Counted from the first letter of the stretch, positions 26,500-36,146 are shown. The stretch is 64,000 nt of DNA from Marivirga sp. (GCF_024636815.1 NZ_JAGXGF010000020.1:1-64000), one strand, 5' to 3'. Translations and numbers: made by a program. The notes: generated by a model not told the origin, from the letters alone.

Positions 26500-26509
26500 A
26501 AAAAATAGG

Positions 26510-27856
26510 ATGAAAAAATATAGTGTATTCGTAATCGGTTCAGGCATGGCGGGCATGAATATTGCCAACCGCTGTGCTTCCAAAGGATTAAAAGTCGGGA
26601 TCACGGATGAACTACCCTATGGCGGAACCTGTGCCCTTCGTGGTTGCGATCCGAAGAAAATCATGTTGGCTGCTGCAGAAGTAAAGCATATGGCAGCTAA
26701 TCTTCAAGGAAATAATACTTCTACCGTTCCTGAAATTTCCTGGACTGATGCTATGAAAAGCAAACAGGAATTTGTGGGTGCAATACCCCCTAAAATTGAA
26801 AAGGGGTATGAAAAAAATGGCATAGATACGTTTCACTCTTCTGCCCGTTTTATTAATGAAAATCAGCTTCAGCTAGGGGATGAAATCATTGAAGCAGATA
26901 AAATTGTGATTGCAACAGGAGCTAAAGCACGGCAACTTGAATTTACGGGTGGCGATTTGGCTTTAACAAGCACTGATTTTCTAGATTTTGAAACACTTCC
27001 TAAATCGCTCATCTTTATTGGGGGAGGCTATATTGCGTTTGAATTTGCACACATGGCCGCCCATTATGGTAGCAAAGTGACTATTATTCATCGGGGTTCA
27101 AGACCACTGGAAAATTTTGATCCCTTTATTGTGGATGAAATCACCAAAGCCACCAAGGAATTAGACATAGATTTAGTACTTAATACAGAGGTAAGAGCCA
27201 TTGAAAAATCTGACAAAGGATATAAAGTATCAGGTAACGGCCAAAGTAATGATAAGAGCTGGGAAGCTGAAGTCGTGGTGAATTCAGCAGGAAGGATTCC
27301 GGCTATTTTTGACCTTGACTTGGAGAGAGGGAATGTCGATTTCAATGAAAAAGGAATAACTGTAAATGAATACTTGCAAAGTAAATCTAACCCTAAGGTG
27401 TATGCGGCTGGAGACGCAGCTTATACAGAGGGCTATCCTCTAACTCCTGTTGCAGTGATGGAAGGCCATATTGTAACTTCCAACATTTTAAAAGGAAACA
27501 GTAAAAAACCGGATTATAGTGCTATCCCTACCGTAGTTTTTACTTCTCCTGCTATGGCATCAGTTGGATTGTCTGAAAAACAGGCTAGTAAAAAAGAACT
27601 GGATTACATTGTTAAAAAGAATAGCGTCCCGGAATGGTTTACTGCCAAGCGTCTCAATGAAAAAACCTATGCTTTTAAGACACTTATCGAAAAAGATAGT
27701 GGTAAAATTTTGGGAGCACACCTCACGGGGCCGCACGCAGAAGAGGTCATCAATCTTTTTGCCATGGCCATTAAAGCGGGATTTACCTCAAAGGATATAA
27801 AAACCATGATATTGACCTATCCTTCTGCAAGTTCGGATATAGTCTATATGGTATAA
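26510..27856 (+). CDS. FAD/NAD(P)-dependent disulfide oxidoreductase, MerA/Lpd-like but atypical
   Basis: 448 aa. FAD motif VIGSGMAGMNIAN, redox-active disulfide GGTCALRGCDPKK (Cys41/Cys46), NAD(P) motif IFIGGGYIAFEFAHMA and the second FAD motif KVYAAGDAA follow in the usual order. Two features are missing: the vicinal C-terminal cysteines of mercuric reductase, and the His-Glu dyad of the class I C-terminal domain, replaced here by YPSASSDI. It has no N-terminal HMA domain. Its position in the operon suggests a role in metal or thiol reduction, but it should not be called MerA without assay. Confidence 0.8.
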   Translation: MKKYSVFVIGSGMAGMNIANRCASKGLKVGITDELPYGGTCALRGCDPKKIMLAAAEVKHMAANLQGNNTSTVPEISWTDAMKSKQEFVGAIPPKIEKGYEKNGIDTFHSSARFINENQLQLGDEIIEADKIVIATGAKARQLEFTGGDLALTSTDFLDFETLPKSLIFIGGGYIAFEFAHMAAHYGSKVTIIHRGSRPLENFDPFIVDEITKATKELDIDLVLNTEVRAIEKSDKGYKVSGNGQSNDKSWEAEVVVNSAGRIPAIFDLDLERGNVDFNEKGITVNEYLQSKSNPKVYAAGDAAYTEGYPLTPVAVMEGHIVTSNILKGNSKKPDYSAIPTVVFTSPAMASVGLSEKQASKKELDYIVKKNSVPEWFTAKRLNEKTYAFKTLIEKDSGKILGAHLTGPHAEEVINLFAMAIKAGFTSKDIKTMILTYPSASSDIVYMV

Positions 27857-27883
27857 ATTGAAAATCATTAAAATAAAATCGAA

Positions 27884-28090
27884 ATGGAAGTAATATTAGA
27901 ATCAACGATAAAATGCCCCAATTGTGGACATGAAAAAACAGAAGAAATGCCAACGGATGCTTGTCAGTTCTTTTATGAGTGTGAAAACTGCAAAACAGTT
28001 ATGAAACCGAAAGCTGGTGATTGCTGTGTATATTGTAGTTATGGAACTGTGCCTTGTCCACCAATTCAGCAAAATAAAAGTTGTTGTTAA
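27884..28090 (+). CDS. GDCCVxC-domain small metal-operon protein
   Basis: 68 aa. Two cysteine pairs (CPNCG and CENCK) precede GDCCVYCSYGTVPCPPIQ, the signature of the GDCCVxC family, in which some relatives contain selenocysteine. All positions here are ordinary Cys codons. The total of about ten cysteines suggests a metal-binding or metal-shuttling protein. It is the last gene of the ArsR-MerTP-oxidoreductase operon, and families of this type are usually found in mercury or other soft-metal operons. Confidence 0.85.
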   Translation: MEVILESTIKCPNCGHEKTEEMPTDACQFFYECENCKTVMKPKAGDCCVYCSYGTVPCPPIQQNKSCC

Positions 28091-28102
28091 TAAGAATATA
28101 GT

Positions 28103-28145
28103 AAAAAAGGCATCAAACAAATCAATATTACTTGATGCCTTTTTA
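28103..28145. terminator. Strong bidirectional terminator
   Basis: AAAAAGGCATCAA pairs with TTGATGCCTTTTT over a loop of about 15 nt, with A and T tracts on both sides. It separates the metal operon from the convergent MFS gene and can terminate both. Confidence 0.88.
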
Positions 28146-28151
28146 TTTATG

Positions 28152-29393
28152 TTAAGTGCTTTTTATTTGTTTTATAGTAGCCGGCATACGGAATTTTATA
28201 ATTAGTGATGAAATAATGGTAAGCCCGGCTATCGTTAAAATCGCATATTCAACGCCAAATAAATCTGCTGTAATACCGGAAATTATGGCTCCAAAAGCAT
28301 ATCCTAAATCTCTCCATAGCCTGAAAGTTCCTACGCTTTCGGCTCTTTGTTGCGGACTGGTGGCTTGTGCAATTGTTGAGAGAAAAGTAGGGTAAACCAA
28401 GGCTGTTCCTAAGCCTAAAATAGCAGAAAGACTCGCTAAAACTCCAAAACTACTACTATAGGGAATAAATAATATGGCAACACCTTGTAATAGCATCCCC
28501 CAGAATAACATTCCTTTTTTAGAGTAATGATCTGACATTTTACCCGTAAACAACTGACCAATTCCCCAAACTGTAGGGTAAATAGCGGTAATAATCCCAA
28601 TATTTTCATTGTCGAAATTCAGTGACAAGAGCACTATGGGTAACAGGCCCCATATCATTCCATCATTTAGGTTATTGATTAGACCTGCCTGAGTCACAGA
28701 GCTCAAAGTTTTGTTTTTGAAAGTAGTTTCTAAAAAGATGTTCTTTAACTGAACAGTTTTGTCCGTGCTGCTTTCTTTATGAACAAAATCACGGGTGTCT
28801 TTCACCCAGAAAAAGGTTAAAAGGAAACCGACTATTGAAAGAAAAATACCGATATAGAAAGGATAAGGAGTGATTCCGTAATCATTAGCTACATAACCAG
28901 TGATGAAAGCTACAACGCCTACGGCAAAGTATCCAGCAAATTCATTTAATCCCATCGCAAATCCACGATCTTTTTCGCCTACTAGATCTATTTTCATTAC
29001 TACTGTACTACTCCAGGTCAAACCTTGGCTTAAACCTAATAAAACATTAGCGAAAATGACAAATGTCCAGCTAGGGGCGTAAATTAGCATGAATGGGACA
29101 GGAATTGCTAAAATCCAACCAAAGAGCAGGAGGTTTCTTCTTCCAAATTTATTGGCAAGTTTGCCTGTATAATAATTAGCTAATGCTTTACTGATTCCGA
29201 AAGCAGTAATAAAGGTGAGAATAGCCGTTTTGGATGCTACTCCAAACTCCACTTCTGCAAATTGTGGGAATATACTCCTTTCCATTCCCACCATACCGCC
29301 AACAAATCCATTGACGATAACCAACAATGTAAACTGTTTCCAGTTTTCTTTAAGTCCTAATTTTATATTATCCATTGTAATTCCTTCATTCAA
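28152..29393 (-). CDS. MFS transporter
   Basis: 413 aa (or 407 aa if the second Met, ATG ending at 29375, is used; MDNIKLGLKENW looks like the better start). About twelve hydrophobic segments are present, with the MFS loop motif GKLANKFGRRNLLLFG after helix 2 and a similar GKMSDHYSKKGMLFWG in the second half. It is a 12-helix secondary transporter, probably a proton-driven exporter. Substrate is unknown. It converges on the metal operon, but shared function is not shown by any common promoter. Confidence 0.88.
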   Translation of the reverse strand: MNEGITMDNIKLGLKENWKQFTLLVIVNGFVGGMVGMERSIFPQFAEVEFGVASKTAILTFITAFGISKALANYYTGKLANKFGRRNLLLFGWILAIPVPFMLIYAPSWTFVIFANVLLGLSQGLTWSSTVVMKIDLVGEKDRGFAMGLNEFAGYFAVGVVAFITGYVANDYGITPYPFYIGIFLSIVGFLLTFFWVKDTRDFVHKESSTDKTVQLKNIFLETTFKNKTLSSVTQAGLINNLNDGMIWGLLPIVLLSLNFDNENIGIITAIYPTVWGIGQLFTGKMSDHYSKKGMLFWGMLLQGVAILFIPYSSSFGVLASLSAILGLGTALVYPTFLSTIAQATSPQQRAESVGTFRLWRDLGYAFGAIISGITADLFGVEYAILTIAGLTIISSLIIKFRMPATIKQIKST

Positions 29394-29628
29394 AATACAA
29401 AAGTCGTCATTTCAAAAATAAAGTTATGTATCAATTGTTATAGAAGTTTATAATTGAATCAAATATGAAGATAAAATTATCTTTAAAATCCGTTCCTTTT
29501 TTCTATCACCAGGCCCGCCAAACTGGTCTTGATAATCGTCAGAAAACATATAAATCATCATATCATTTTAGCTATTCTGTTTTAAATCAATTCCAAATCC
29601 TTAATTTTGGATTCTCAATTAATTAAAG

Positions 29629-30726
29629 ATGAAAAAGAAAGTATTATTTATAGATAGAGACGGTACCATTATTCAGGAGCCGCCTACAGATTATCAAGTT
29701 GATTCTTTGGAGAAACTGGAGTTTTTGCCTTTTGCCATTAGTGCTCTTCAATTTATAGCTCAGAATTCGGATTATGAATTGGTGATGGTAACCAATCAGG
29801 ATGGTCTGGGAACAGATTCCTATCCTGAAGATACTTTTTGGCCTGCGCACAATAAAATGTTGAAGCAATTAGAAATTGAGGGAATAACATTTACTGAGCA
29901 ACATATAGATAAAAGTTTTGAAAAAGAAGGAAAGAATACTCGCAAACCTGGTACAGGTATGCTCCAAAAATATTTCTCAGATGAATACGATCTAGCTAAT
30001 AGCTATGTGATTGGAGACAGAAAAACGGATGTAGAGCTAGCTAAAAATTTGGGAGCCAAATCAATTTTTATTGGTGAGGAATTACCTGAAGCAACTTTTA
30101 CTTCCAAAGATTGGAGAGAGATTGCTCGTTATTTGGTAATGCCTTTAAGAACTGCTTCCATTTCCCGTAAAACCAATGAAACGGATATTAAAATCAATTT
30201 AAACCTTGATGGCAGTGGAAAAGCTGAGAATTCAACAGGATTGAAGTTTTTTGACCATATGCTTGACCAATTAGGCAAACACGGAGGATTGGATTTATCT
30301 ATCAAGGTAAATGGTGATTTGGAAGTGGACGAACATCACACCATTGAAGACACAGCATTAGCTTTAGGAGAGGCATTTAAGCAAGCTTTAGGTAATAAAA
30401 GGGGGGTTTATCGCTATGGGTTTTTGTTGCCTATGGATGATGCTTTAGCTCAAGTTGCAATAGATTTTGGGGGGAGACCGTGGATAAACTGGAAAGCAGA
30501 ATTTAAAAGAGAAATGGTAGGGGATATGCCCACTGAAATGTTTTTTCATTTCTTCAAATCTTTCTCTGATGCTTCACAATGTAATTTAGATATTCAAGTG
30601 AGCGGGGATAATGAACATCATAAAATTGAAGCTATTTTTAAGGGTTGGGCTAGAGCTATTAAAATGGCGGTTAGTCGTGATGAAAGTAGGTTAAATGATC
30701 TGCCTTCTACTAAAGGTGCTTTGTAA
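29629..30726 (+). CDS. hisB: Bifunctional histidinol-phosphatase/imidazoleglycerol-phosphate dehydratase
   Basis: 365 aa. The N-terminal HAD phosphatase domain ([33 protein letters not shown]) is fused to an IGPD domain (about 175-365) with the metal-binding motifs [15 protein letters not shown] and [15 protein letters not shown]. It catalyses steps six and eight of histidine synthesis. It stands alone here with no other his genes in view. TAATTTTG at 29602-29609 is a plausible -7 box. Confidence 0.97.
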   Translation: MKKKVLFIDRDGTIIQEPPTDYQVDSLEKLEFLPFAISALQFIAQNSDYELVMVTNQDGLGTDSYPEDTFWPAHNKMLKQLEIEGITFTEQHIDKSFEKEGKNTRKPGTGMLQKYFSDEYDLANSYVIGDRKTDVELAKNLGAKSIFIGEELPEATFTSKDWREIARYLVMPLRTASISRKTNETDIKINLNLDGSGKAENSTGLKFFDHMLDQLGKHGGLDLSIKVNGDLEVDEHHTIEDTALALGEAFKQALGNKRGVYRYGFLLPMDDALAQVAIDFGGRPWINWKAEFKREMVGDMPTEMFFHFFKSFSDASQCNLDIQVSGDNEHHKIEAIFKGWARAIKMAVSRDESRLNDLPSTKGAL

Positions 30727-30832
30727 ATCCTCTTGATTTGTAAACATGTTTTTTGGTAATAATATTTGAAATAAGGATATGTTGAATTACATTAATAAAT
30801 GTATTCATGTATCTATCCATAAATTAAGCTTT

Positions 30833-32167
30833 ATGAAATTCAATTTTATTTATTTTCTGATAATCTCTTTTTTCATTGCTCAAAGTAGTTTTGCTCAATA
30901 TCCTGAAATTCTGAGTCTGGAAGATCAGGCTAAACTTAAGGATGAAATTTTAAAAGAACGTTTTGAGACCGTTCTTCCCGAAATTATGGAGCGGACAGGT
31001 TTTGATATGTGGTTGATAATTTCCAGTGAATATAATGAGGACCCTGTAATCAAAACTATGCTGCCGTCTACCTGGATGGCCGCAAGAAGAACCACTATGC
31101 TGGTAATTTATCAGCCTGAGAAAGGTGCTGAATTACAAACACATGCAGTAGCGCGATATGATGTAGGAGAGATTTTTAAAAGAGCCTGGAATCCCGATAC
31201 TCAAGCTGACCAATGGAAAAGATTAGCGGAAATTATTGAAGAAAAAAATCCAAAGAAAATAGGGGTGAATATGTCCAATGATTTTTCCCATGCCGATGGA
31301 TTGGTGAAATCTGAATATGATTTATTAATGGACGCTTTATCGAAATCACAACAGAAAAAAGTCGTTTCTGCGGAGAAATTGGCAGTTGGATGGCTGGAAA
31401 CGAGAACAGAAAGAGAAAGGATAGTATATGAGCAGTTATGCAATATTGCGCATAAAATTATAGCCAAAGGATTTTCTTTGGAAGCAATTACACCGGGCGT
31501 CAGCACTACAGATGATTTAGTTTGGTGGTATAGACAAGAAATCAATAGGTTAGGCTTAAAAACATGGTTTCATCCGACAGTAGATGTTCAGAGAGCAGAT
31601 CCTGAAAGTTTTGATCATTTAAGAAGCTTTAGCAAAAGACCTGATTTGCAAATCATTCAGCCTGGAGATTTATTGCATGTGGATTTTGGTATCACCTATT
31701 TAAGATTGAATACAGATACACAACAGCATGCTTATGTATTGAAATCAGGAGAAGAAAGAATTCCTAATTATTTGGTGAAAGCATTTGAAGAAGGAAAAAG
31801 TGTGCAAGATCATTTGACCAATCAATTTAAAACAGGTAGAACCGGAAACGAAATGTTATTAGCGGCTTTAGAAGAAGCAAAGGCAGAGGGCTTAAAGCCA
31901 ACTATTTATACTCATCCAATAGGTTATCATGGTCATGCGGCAGGTCCAACAATCGGAATGTGGGATTCGCAAGGAGGAGTACCAGGTAGTGGAGATTATC
32001 CATTATATCCTAATACCACTTACTCCATAGAATTAAACACAGCCGTTTTCATTAAAGAGTGGAATAAAGAAATCCGAATTATGCTTGAAGAAGAAGCCTT
32101 TTTCGATGGAGAGGAAATCTATTATATAGATGGAAGACAGGAAGAGATTTATGCTATTCCAAGGTAA
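30833..32167 (+). CDS. Secreted M24-family metallopeptidase (Xaa-Pro aminopeptidase-like)
   Basis: The track ORF starts at 30779, but the signal peptide MKFNFIYFLIISFFIAQSSFA begins at Met19 (30833), which I take as the start (444 aa). The C-terminal half carries the pita-bread metal ligands: HVDFGITYLRLNTDTQQHAYV (two Asp-like ligands), YTHPIGYHGHAAGP (His) and the two Glu regions YSIELNTAV and RIMLEEEAFFDGEE. It probably releases N-terminal residues next to proline from peptides in the periplasm. A good terminator follows. Confidence 0.88.
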   Translation: MKFNFIYFLIISFFIAQSSFAQYPEILSLEDQAKLKDEILKERFETVLPEIMERTGFDMWLIISSEYNEDPVIKTMLPSTWMAARRTTMLVIYQPEKGAELQTHAVARYDVGEIFKRAWNPDTQADQWKRLAEIIEEKNPKKIGVNMSNDFSHADGLVKSEYDLLMDALSKSQQKKVVSAEKLAVGWLETRTERERIVYEQLCNIAHKIIAKGFSLEAITPGVSTTDDLVWWYRQEINRLGLKTWFHPTVDVQRADPESFDHLRSFSKRPDLQIIQPGDLLHVDFGITYLRLNTDTQQHAYVLKSGEERIPNYLVKAFEEGKSVQDHLTNQFKTGRTGNEMLLAALEEAKAEGLKPTIYTHPIGYHGHAAGPTIGMWDSQGGVPGSGDYPLYPNTTYSIELNTAVFIKEWNKEIRIMLEEEAFFDGEEIYYIDGRQEEIYAIPR

Positions 32168-32192
32168 ACTTAACTAACAATGATTTTCACCT

Positions 32193-32221
32193 AGCCCAAG
32201 CGTCTCGCTTGGGCTTTTTAT
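32193..32221. terminator. Rho-independent terminator between convergent genes
   Basis: AGCCCAAGCG and CGCTTGGGCT form a perfect 10-bp GC-rich stem with loop TCT, followed by TTTTTAT. It lies between the M24 peptidase and the convergent DbpA-like helicase. Confidence 0.92.
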
Positions 32222-32222
32222 C

Positions 32223-33536
32223 TTAAATAGTCTTAATCCTTACTTTTTTCTTTTTTAATCTACTGTTATCTAGGGTCTTAACTAAATTCTTTGCCTTTGC
32301 TGCATTTATGGCTACAAAAGCACAATCTGATTTTAATTCAATCACCCCAATATCTTCTTTTTGAAGCTTGCCTTCTTTCATAAATAAGCCGGCAATATCT
32401 CCTTTTGAGATTTTATCTTTTCTTCCTCCCGAAACTAATAGCGTTTGAAATTCTATTGCATCAGGATTCGTATTTTCTATTTCTTGGATTGATGTATAGT
32501 CTGCTTGGATAAAATTAGGAAGTTTTTCTTCCGCTCCTTCTAAAACATATGCTAACCCAGATTGATGCATACGGGCAGTTCTACCATTTCGGTGAGTAAA
32601 TTCATCTTCTTTTATGGGTAAATGATAATGAATAATAAATTTAATTTCAGGAATGTCAAGGCCTCTAGATGCTAAATCTGTGGCTAATAATAAATGATAG
32701 CTACCATTTCTGAATTTTATTAAAGCTCTCTCCCTATCTTTTTGCTCCAAACCACCAAAAAAGCAACCATGGTTTATATTAAGCTTATTTAAATACTCAC
32801 TGACTCTTTCTATACTGTCCTTAAAGTTACAAAAGACAATACCGGGCTGACCATCTAATTTCTGAATTAATTGACCTAGTGTTTCCAGCTTATCTTTATC
32901 AGGAGATTTTATGACTTTAATGCTTAACTTATTAATCTTTTCATCTAAATAATTGATATAAAAAGGGTCACGTAAACCTATGAATTCTGGAATAGATTTT
33001 GGTTCCGTGGCAGAAGTCAAAACTTTTCTTCTTACTTGCGGAAGCTCCCAAATAATGGCTTTCATTTCTTTTTCAAAACCGATTTCCAATGATTTATCAA
33101 ATTCTTCCAACACCAAAGTTTTAATATTTTTCACAGCAAAACTTTCCCTTTCTATATGGTCAGCAATTCTACCAGGTGTCCCTATTAAGATAGCAGGAGG
33201 ATGTTGTAAGTCAATTTTATCCTTTGCACCTGCTCTTCCTCCATAAATGGCATTAGCTTTATAGCCACTGCCCAATTCTCTCACTACTTGTTCAATTTGC
33301 AAAGCTAATTCACGAGAAGGAACGATTATAAGTGCCTGGATTTCTTTACATTCAGGGTCTAGCGATTCTATAATAGGCAATAAAAAGGCTAATGTTTTTC
33401 CACTTCCAGTAGGGGACAGCAGAATGGTGTCTTCAGAAGTTTTAAGAACTTGAAGCACTTCTTTTTGCATAGGATTTAATCCTTTGATACCCAGCTTGGC
33501 CAGCATCTCAGACTGTGATTTGATTTTTTGAACCAT
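32223..33536 (-). CDS. DbpA-like DEAD-box RNA helicase with variant motif II
   Basis: 437 aa. Two RecA-like domains contain motif I SPTGSGKT, Ia PSRELALQ, III TSATEPK and VI HRNGRTAR. Motif II reads LEEFDKS where the family has DEAD (or DEFD), so the first Asp is Glu. The last 75 residues (GDIAGLFMKEGKLQKEDIGVIELKSDCAFVAINAAKAKNL) look like the DbpA C-terminal RNA-binding domain, which targets 23S rRNA hairpin 92. It is divergent from a second helicase gene 143 bp away. Confidence 0.9.
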   Translation of the reverse strand: MVQKIKSQSEMLAKLGIKGLNPMQKEVLQVLKTSEDTILLSPTGSGKTLAFLLPIIESLDPECKEIQALIIVPSRELALQIEQVVRELGSGYKANAIYGGRAGAKDKIDLQHPPAILIGTPGRIADHIERESFAVKNIKTLVLEEFDKSLEIGFEKEMKAIIWELPQVRRKVLTSATEPKSIPEFIGLRDPFYINYLDEKINKLSIKVIKSPDKDKLETLGQLIQKLDGQPGIVFCNFKDSIERVSEYLNKLNINHGCFFGGLEQKDRERALIKFRNGSYHLLLATDLASRGLDIPEIKFIIHYHLPIKEDEFTHRNGRTARMHQSGLAYVLEGAEEKLPNFIQADYTSIQEIENTNPDAIEFQTLLVSGGRKDKISKGDIAGLFMKEGKLQKEDIGVIELKSDCAFVAINAAKAKNLVKTLDNSRLKKKKVRIKTI

Positions 33537-33679
33537 TTTGCAAAGCTAAGGAAATAAAGCTGGAATTAGGTTTGATTTATAATAACCAAAGGAAATACTG
33601 AGGATTAAAATTAATTGTTTAGTGCTTCCATATACAATTTTTAGATACCTTTGCCTATCTAATTTTATACCCTTCCTTT

Positions 33680-34822
33680 ATGTCTTTTTTAAAATTTAAT
33701 TTACCAATTGCTCTTACTAATTCTTTAGAAAAACTGAATATTAAAAGTCCTTTTCCTATTCAGGAGGAAGTAATCCCCCTTGTAAATGAAGGCAAGGATG
33801 TATTAGGAATAGCCAAAACTGGCTCAGGTAAAACACTATCTTATGTTTTACCAATATTGACTAAACTGAATTTTTTCCACGGAGGAATAAATCGACAGCC
33901 ACAAGTATTAATTTTAGTGCCTACTCGTGAGTTAGCTCAACAAGTATTAGAGGTTTTTAAGCTTTTTATAGATCCTAATAGGAATCAAAGTAAAACCCTT
34001 GCAGTTTTTGGCGGCACCTCTAAAAACCCACAAATGCAATCTATGGGAGAGGTTAAAATTTTGATTGCAACGCCAGGTAGGTTGTTAGATTTAATTTCTT
34101 CCAACGCATTGAGGTTAAGTAGTTTAGAAATGTTGGTGATTGATGAGGCCGATAAATTACTAAATACAAATTTCAAAAAGGAGCTAGATGATATTTTAAA
34201 ACTTATGCCAAGCAGAGTACAAAAGCTTTTGTTTTCAGCCACTTTAAGCCCTGAAGTGCAAAAATTAAATCACCTTTATCTAAACCAGCCAGCCATCATT
34301 CAATTAGAGCAGGCAGAGGAAAAGATTGAATTGATTAAGCAATCAGCTTATGCAGTGGATTCAAATCAAAAGGGACCATTTCTTCGGTATTTAATAAAAT
34401 CTAAAGATTTAAAGCAGTTATTGGTTTTCACCTCTTCAATTACAACTGCAGATAAAGTTGCTGATAAATTAAGAAAGAATGGAGTTGAGGCATTGGCAGT
34501 TCACAGTAAGAAAAGTCAGCTTGCTAGAAATCAATCATTAAAAGATTTTAAGGCAGGAAAAATTAATGTTTTGGTGACTACAGACCTTTTATCCAGAGGT
34601 ATTGATATTGAATTTTTGCCGCTTGTGATTAATTATGAATTACCTCGTTCACCAAAAGATTTTGTTCATAGAGTGGGAAGGACTGGTAGAGCAGAGAATT
34701 CCGGAGAGGCCATTTCTTTAATTGCGCCTGAAGAACAACATCATTTTGAAGTGATACAAAAGAAAATCAAGCAAAAAATTGAGATGAAAGATGTTTTGAA
34801 TATTGATTTGCAGGGCTTTTAA
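33680..34822 (+). CDS. RhlE-like DEAD-box RNA helicase
   Basis: 380 aa. It has canonical motifs: Q motif PFPIQEEVIP, AKTGSGKT, PTRELAQQ, VIDEADKLL, FSATLS and HRVGRTGR. There is no long basic C-terminal tail. It probably remodels structured RNA during ribosome assembly or at low temperature; the exact role is not readable. TACCTTTG at 33646-33653 upstream fits the -7 box consensus. The head-to-head arrangement with the DbpA-like gene is notable. Confidence 0.93.
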   Translation: MSFLKFNLPIALTNSLEKLNIKSPFPIQEEVIPLVNEGKDVLGIAKTGSGKTLSYVLPILTKLNFFHGGINRQPQVLILVPTRELAQQVLEVFKLFIDPNRNQSKTLAVFGGTSKNPQMQSMGEVKILIATPGRLLDLISSNALRLSSLEMLVIDEADKLLNTNFKKELDDILKLMPSRVQKLLFSATLSPEVQKLNHLYLNQPAIIQLEQAEEKIELIKQSAYAVDSNQKGPFLRYLIKSKDLKQLLVFTSSITTADKVADKLRKNGVEALAVHSKKSQLARNQSLKDFKAGKINVLVTTDLLSRGIDIEFLPLVINYELPRSPKDFVHRVGRTGRAENSGEAISLIAPEEQHHFEVIQKKIKQKIEMKDVLNIDLQGF

Positions 34823-34895
34823 ATTATCATAAAGTTACATTGCTTGTGATTTACTTAAAATTTTAATATTCTAAATTTTCCTTATCTTTAATGAT

Positions 34896-35129
34896 ATGGA
34901 GAAGAATCAAAAAGATATGATTAAAGTTTATACTGACTCTGAAATAAATGTTGAAATGGTCAGGGCTGAATTAGCCAAAATAGGAATCCCTTCTTTGGTT
35001 AAAAATGATTTTAAATCTGGTGTAATGGCTGGTTTTGGGGCTTCACCTAATGCGGTTGAGTTATATGTAAACCCTTCTGATTTGGATGAAGCAACTTCAC
35101 TAGTACAAGATTTAAACAAGGGTAGCTAA
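34896..35129 (+). CDS. DUF2007 domain-containing protein
   Basis: 77 aa, or 70 aa if Met8 (34917) is used. IKVYTDSEINVEMVRAELAKIGIPSLVKND and the AVELYVNPSDLDEATSLVQDL ending are the pattern of the DUF2007/putative signal-transducing family, a small PII-like alpha-beta fold. Function is unknown. It lies 39 bp upstream of a membrane protein with a kinase-like dimerisation domain on the same strand and could be co-transcribed with it. Confidence 0.82.
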   Translation: MEKNQKDMIKVYTDSEINVEMVRAELAKIGIPSLVKNDFKSGVMAGFGASPNAVELYVNPSDLDEATSLVQDLNKGS

Positions 35130-35168
35130 GTTACGTATTGAATAAGTTTTTATATAAAATTAAGCTGA

Positions 35169-36146
35169 TTGGATAAAAAATTTTTAAAAAATCAACATTT
35201 TAGGGATATCATATTAAGTGTGATATTTGGATTGCTTTCAACACTATTAAGTTTGGTGAAATTTAATATTCCAGGCTTCACTGCTGCCATTAGTAGTTTG
35301 AATGAGATTCCTTTGTTGATTAGTGTGTTCTACGTTAGTAATCCATTTTACCTAATCATTGCAGTGGTTATTTCAGCCTTAACCACCCCTGAGCAGGGGT
35401 CAATTTATTCTACAATTTTGATGCATGCAGGAGGGTTAGCTTTTTTTGGTATTTATTATCATCTGTTTTTGAGAAGATTTTCAGACGACTTAATTAGAAG
35501 TATTTTATATTGTGCACTCGGAATCGCTATCTATTATGCCGTATTTTTAATGCCTATATTTATAGTAACTAATATATTGCTAGGGTTAAATGAAACTGAT
35601 TTCATTCCTTTTTATACTGAACTTAGTAAGTCAGTATATTTCGAATTTATCACTTCTTTATTAGTGGTGACTTTATTTTTGATCCAATTTAATTACAGTA
35701 AAAAATTAAAAAAATACTCAACAAGCTTAGAAGAGTTAGTCAATAATCGTACAGAAGAACTAAGAAATACCGTAGAAGAACTTAACCATGCCAATGAAGA
35801 GCTTACTTCTATGAATGACGGTCTGGATTTAATGGTTAAAAATAGAACGGCAGAGTTGGAAGATAGAAACTTTCAGCTAACAGAATATGCCTTCATAAAT
35901 TCTCATTTACTGAGAGCCCCTTTAGCAAGAATTTTGGGTTTGACAGACTTGATAAGAATGGAAAGTACGGACCCAAAAACTCAGGAATTAATGGATAAAT
36001 TATTTAATTCATGTGAGGAACTGGATGAAATTATTAAGCTAATGAGTACCCAATTATCAGATGGAAGCATTCTCAATTATGCTCAAAAGGAAGATTTGAA
36101 AAATAAGATTAATGAGATTATTGCTCAAAGGGATAAATTAAGTTAA
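35169..36146 (+). CDS. Membrane protein with HisKA-like domain but no ATPase domain
   Basis: 325 aa. About five or six membrane helices (residues about 12-175) are followed by a coiled coil (YSTSLEELVNNRTEELRNTVEELNHANEEL, about 185-235). Next comes a HisKA-like helix with NSHLLRAPLARILGLTDLI, which keeps the phosphoacceptor-like His. The protein ends about 65 residues later without the N, G1 or G2 boxes of a catalytic domain. It may dimerise with or be phosphorylated by a separate kinase. The start codon is TTG at 35169; no ATG lies close by. Confidence 0.8.
   Translation: MDKKFLKNQHFRDIILSVIFGLLSTLLSLVKFNIPGFTAAISSLNEIPLLISVFYVSNPFYLIIAVVISALTTPEQGSIYSTILMHAGGLAFFGIYYHLFLRRFSDDLIRSILYCALGIAIYYAVFLMPIFIVTNILLGLNETDFIPFYTELSKSVYFEFITSLLVVTLFLIQFNYSKKLKKYSTSLEELVNNRTEELRNTVEELNHANEELTSMNDGLDLMVKNRTAELEDRNFQLTEYAFINSHLLRAPLARILGLTDLIRMESTDPKTQELMDKLFNSCEELDEIIKLMSTQLSDGSILNYAQKEDLKNKINEIIAQRDKLS

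Noticed and set aside
26510-27856. Calling the FAD oxidoreductase mercuric reductase (merA)
   Set aside because: The C-terminal vicinal cysteines and the His-Glu dyad are absent, and there is no N-terminal HMA domain; only the operon context suggests mercury.
28152-29393. Treating the MFS transporter as part of the metal operon
   Set aside because: It is on the opposite strand, separated by a strong bidirectional terminator, and lacks the ArsR operator motif upstream.
30779-30832. Track start of the M24 peptidase
   Set aside because: The 18 residues before Met19 would precede a complete signal peptide; starting at 30833 gives a standard exported protein.
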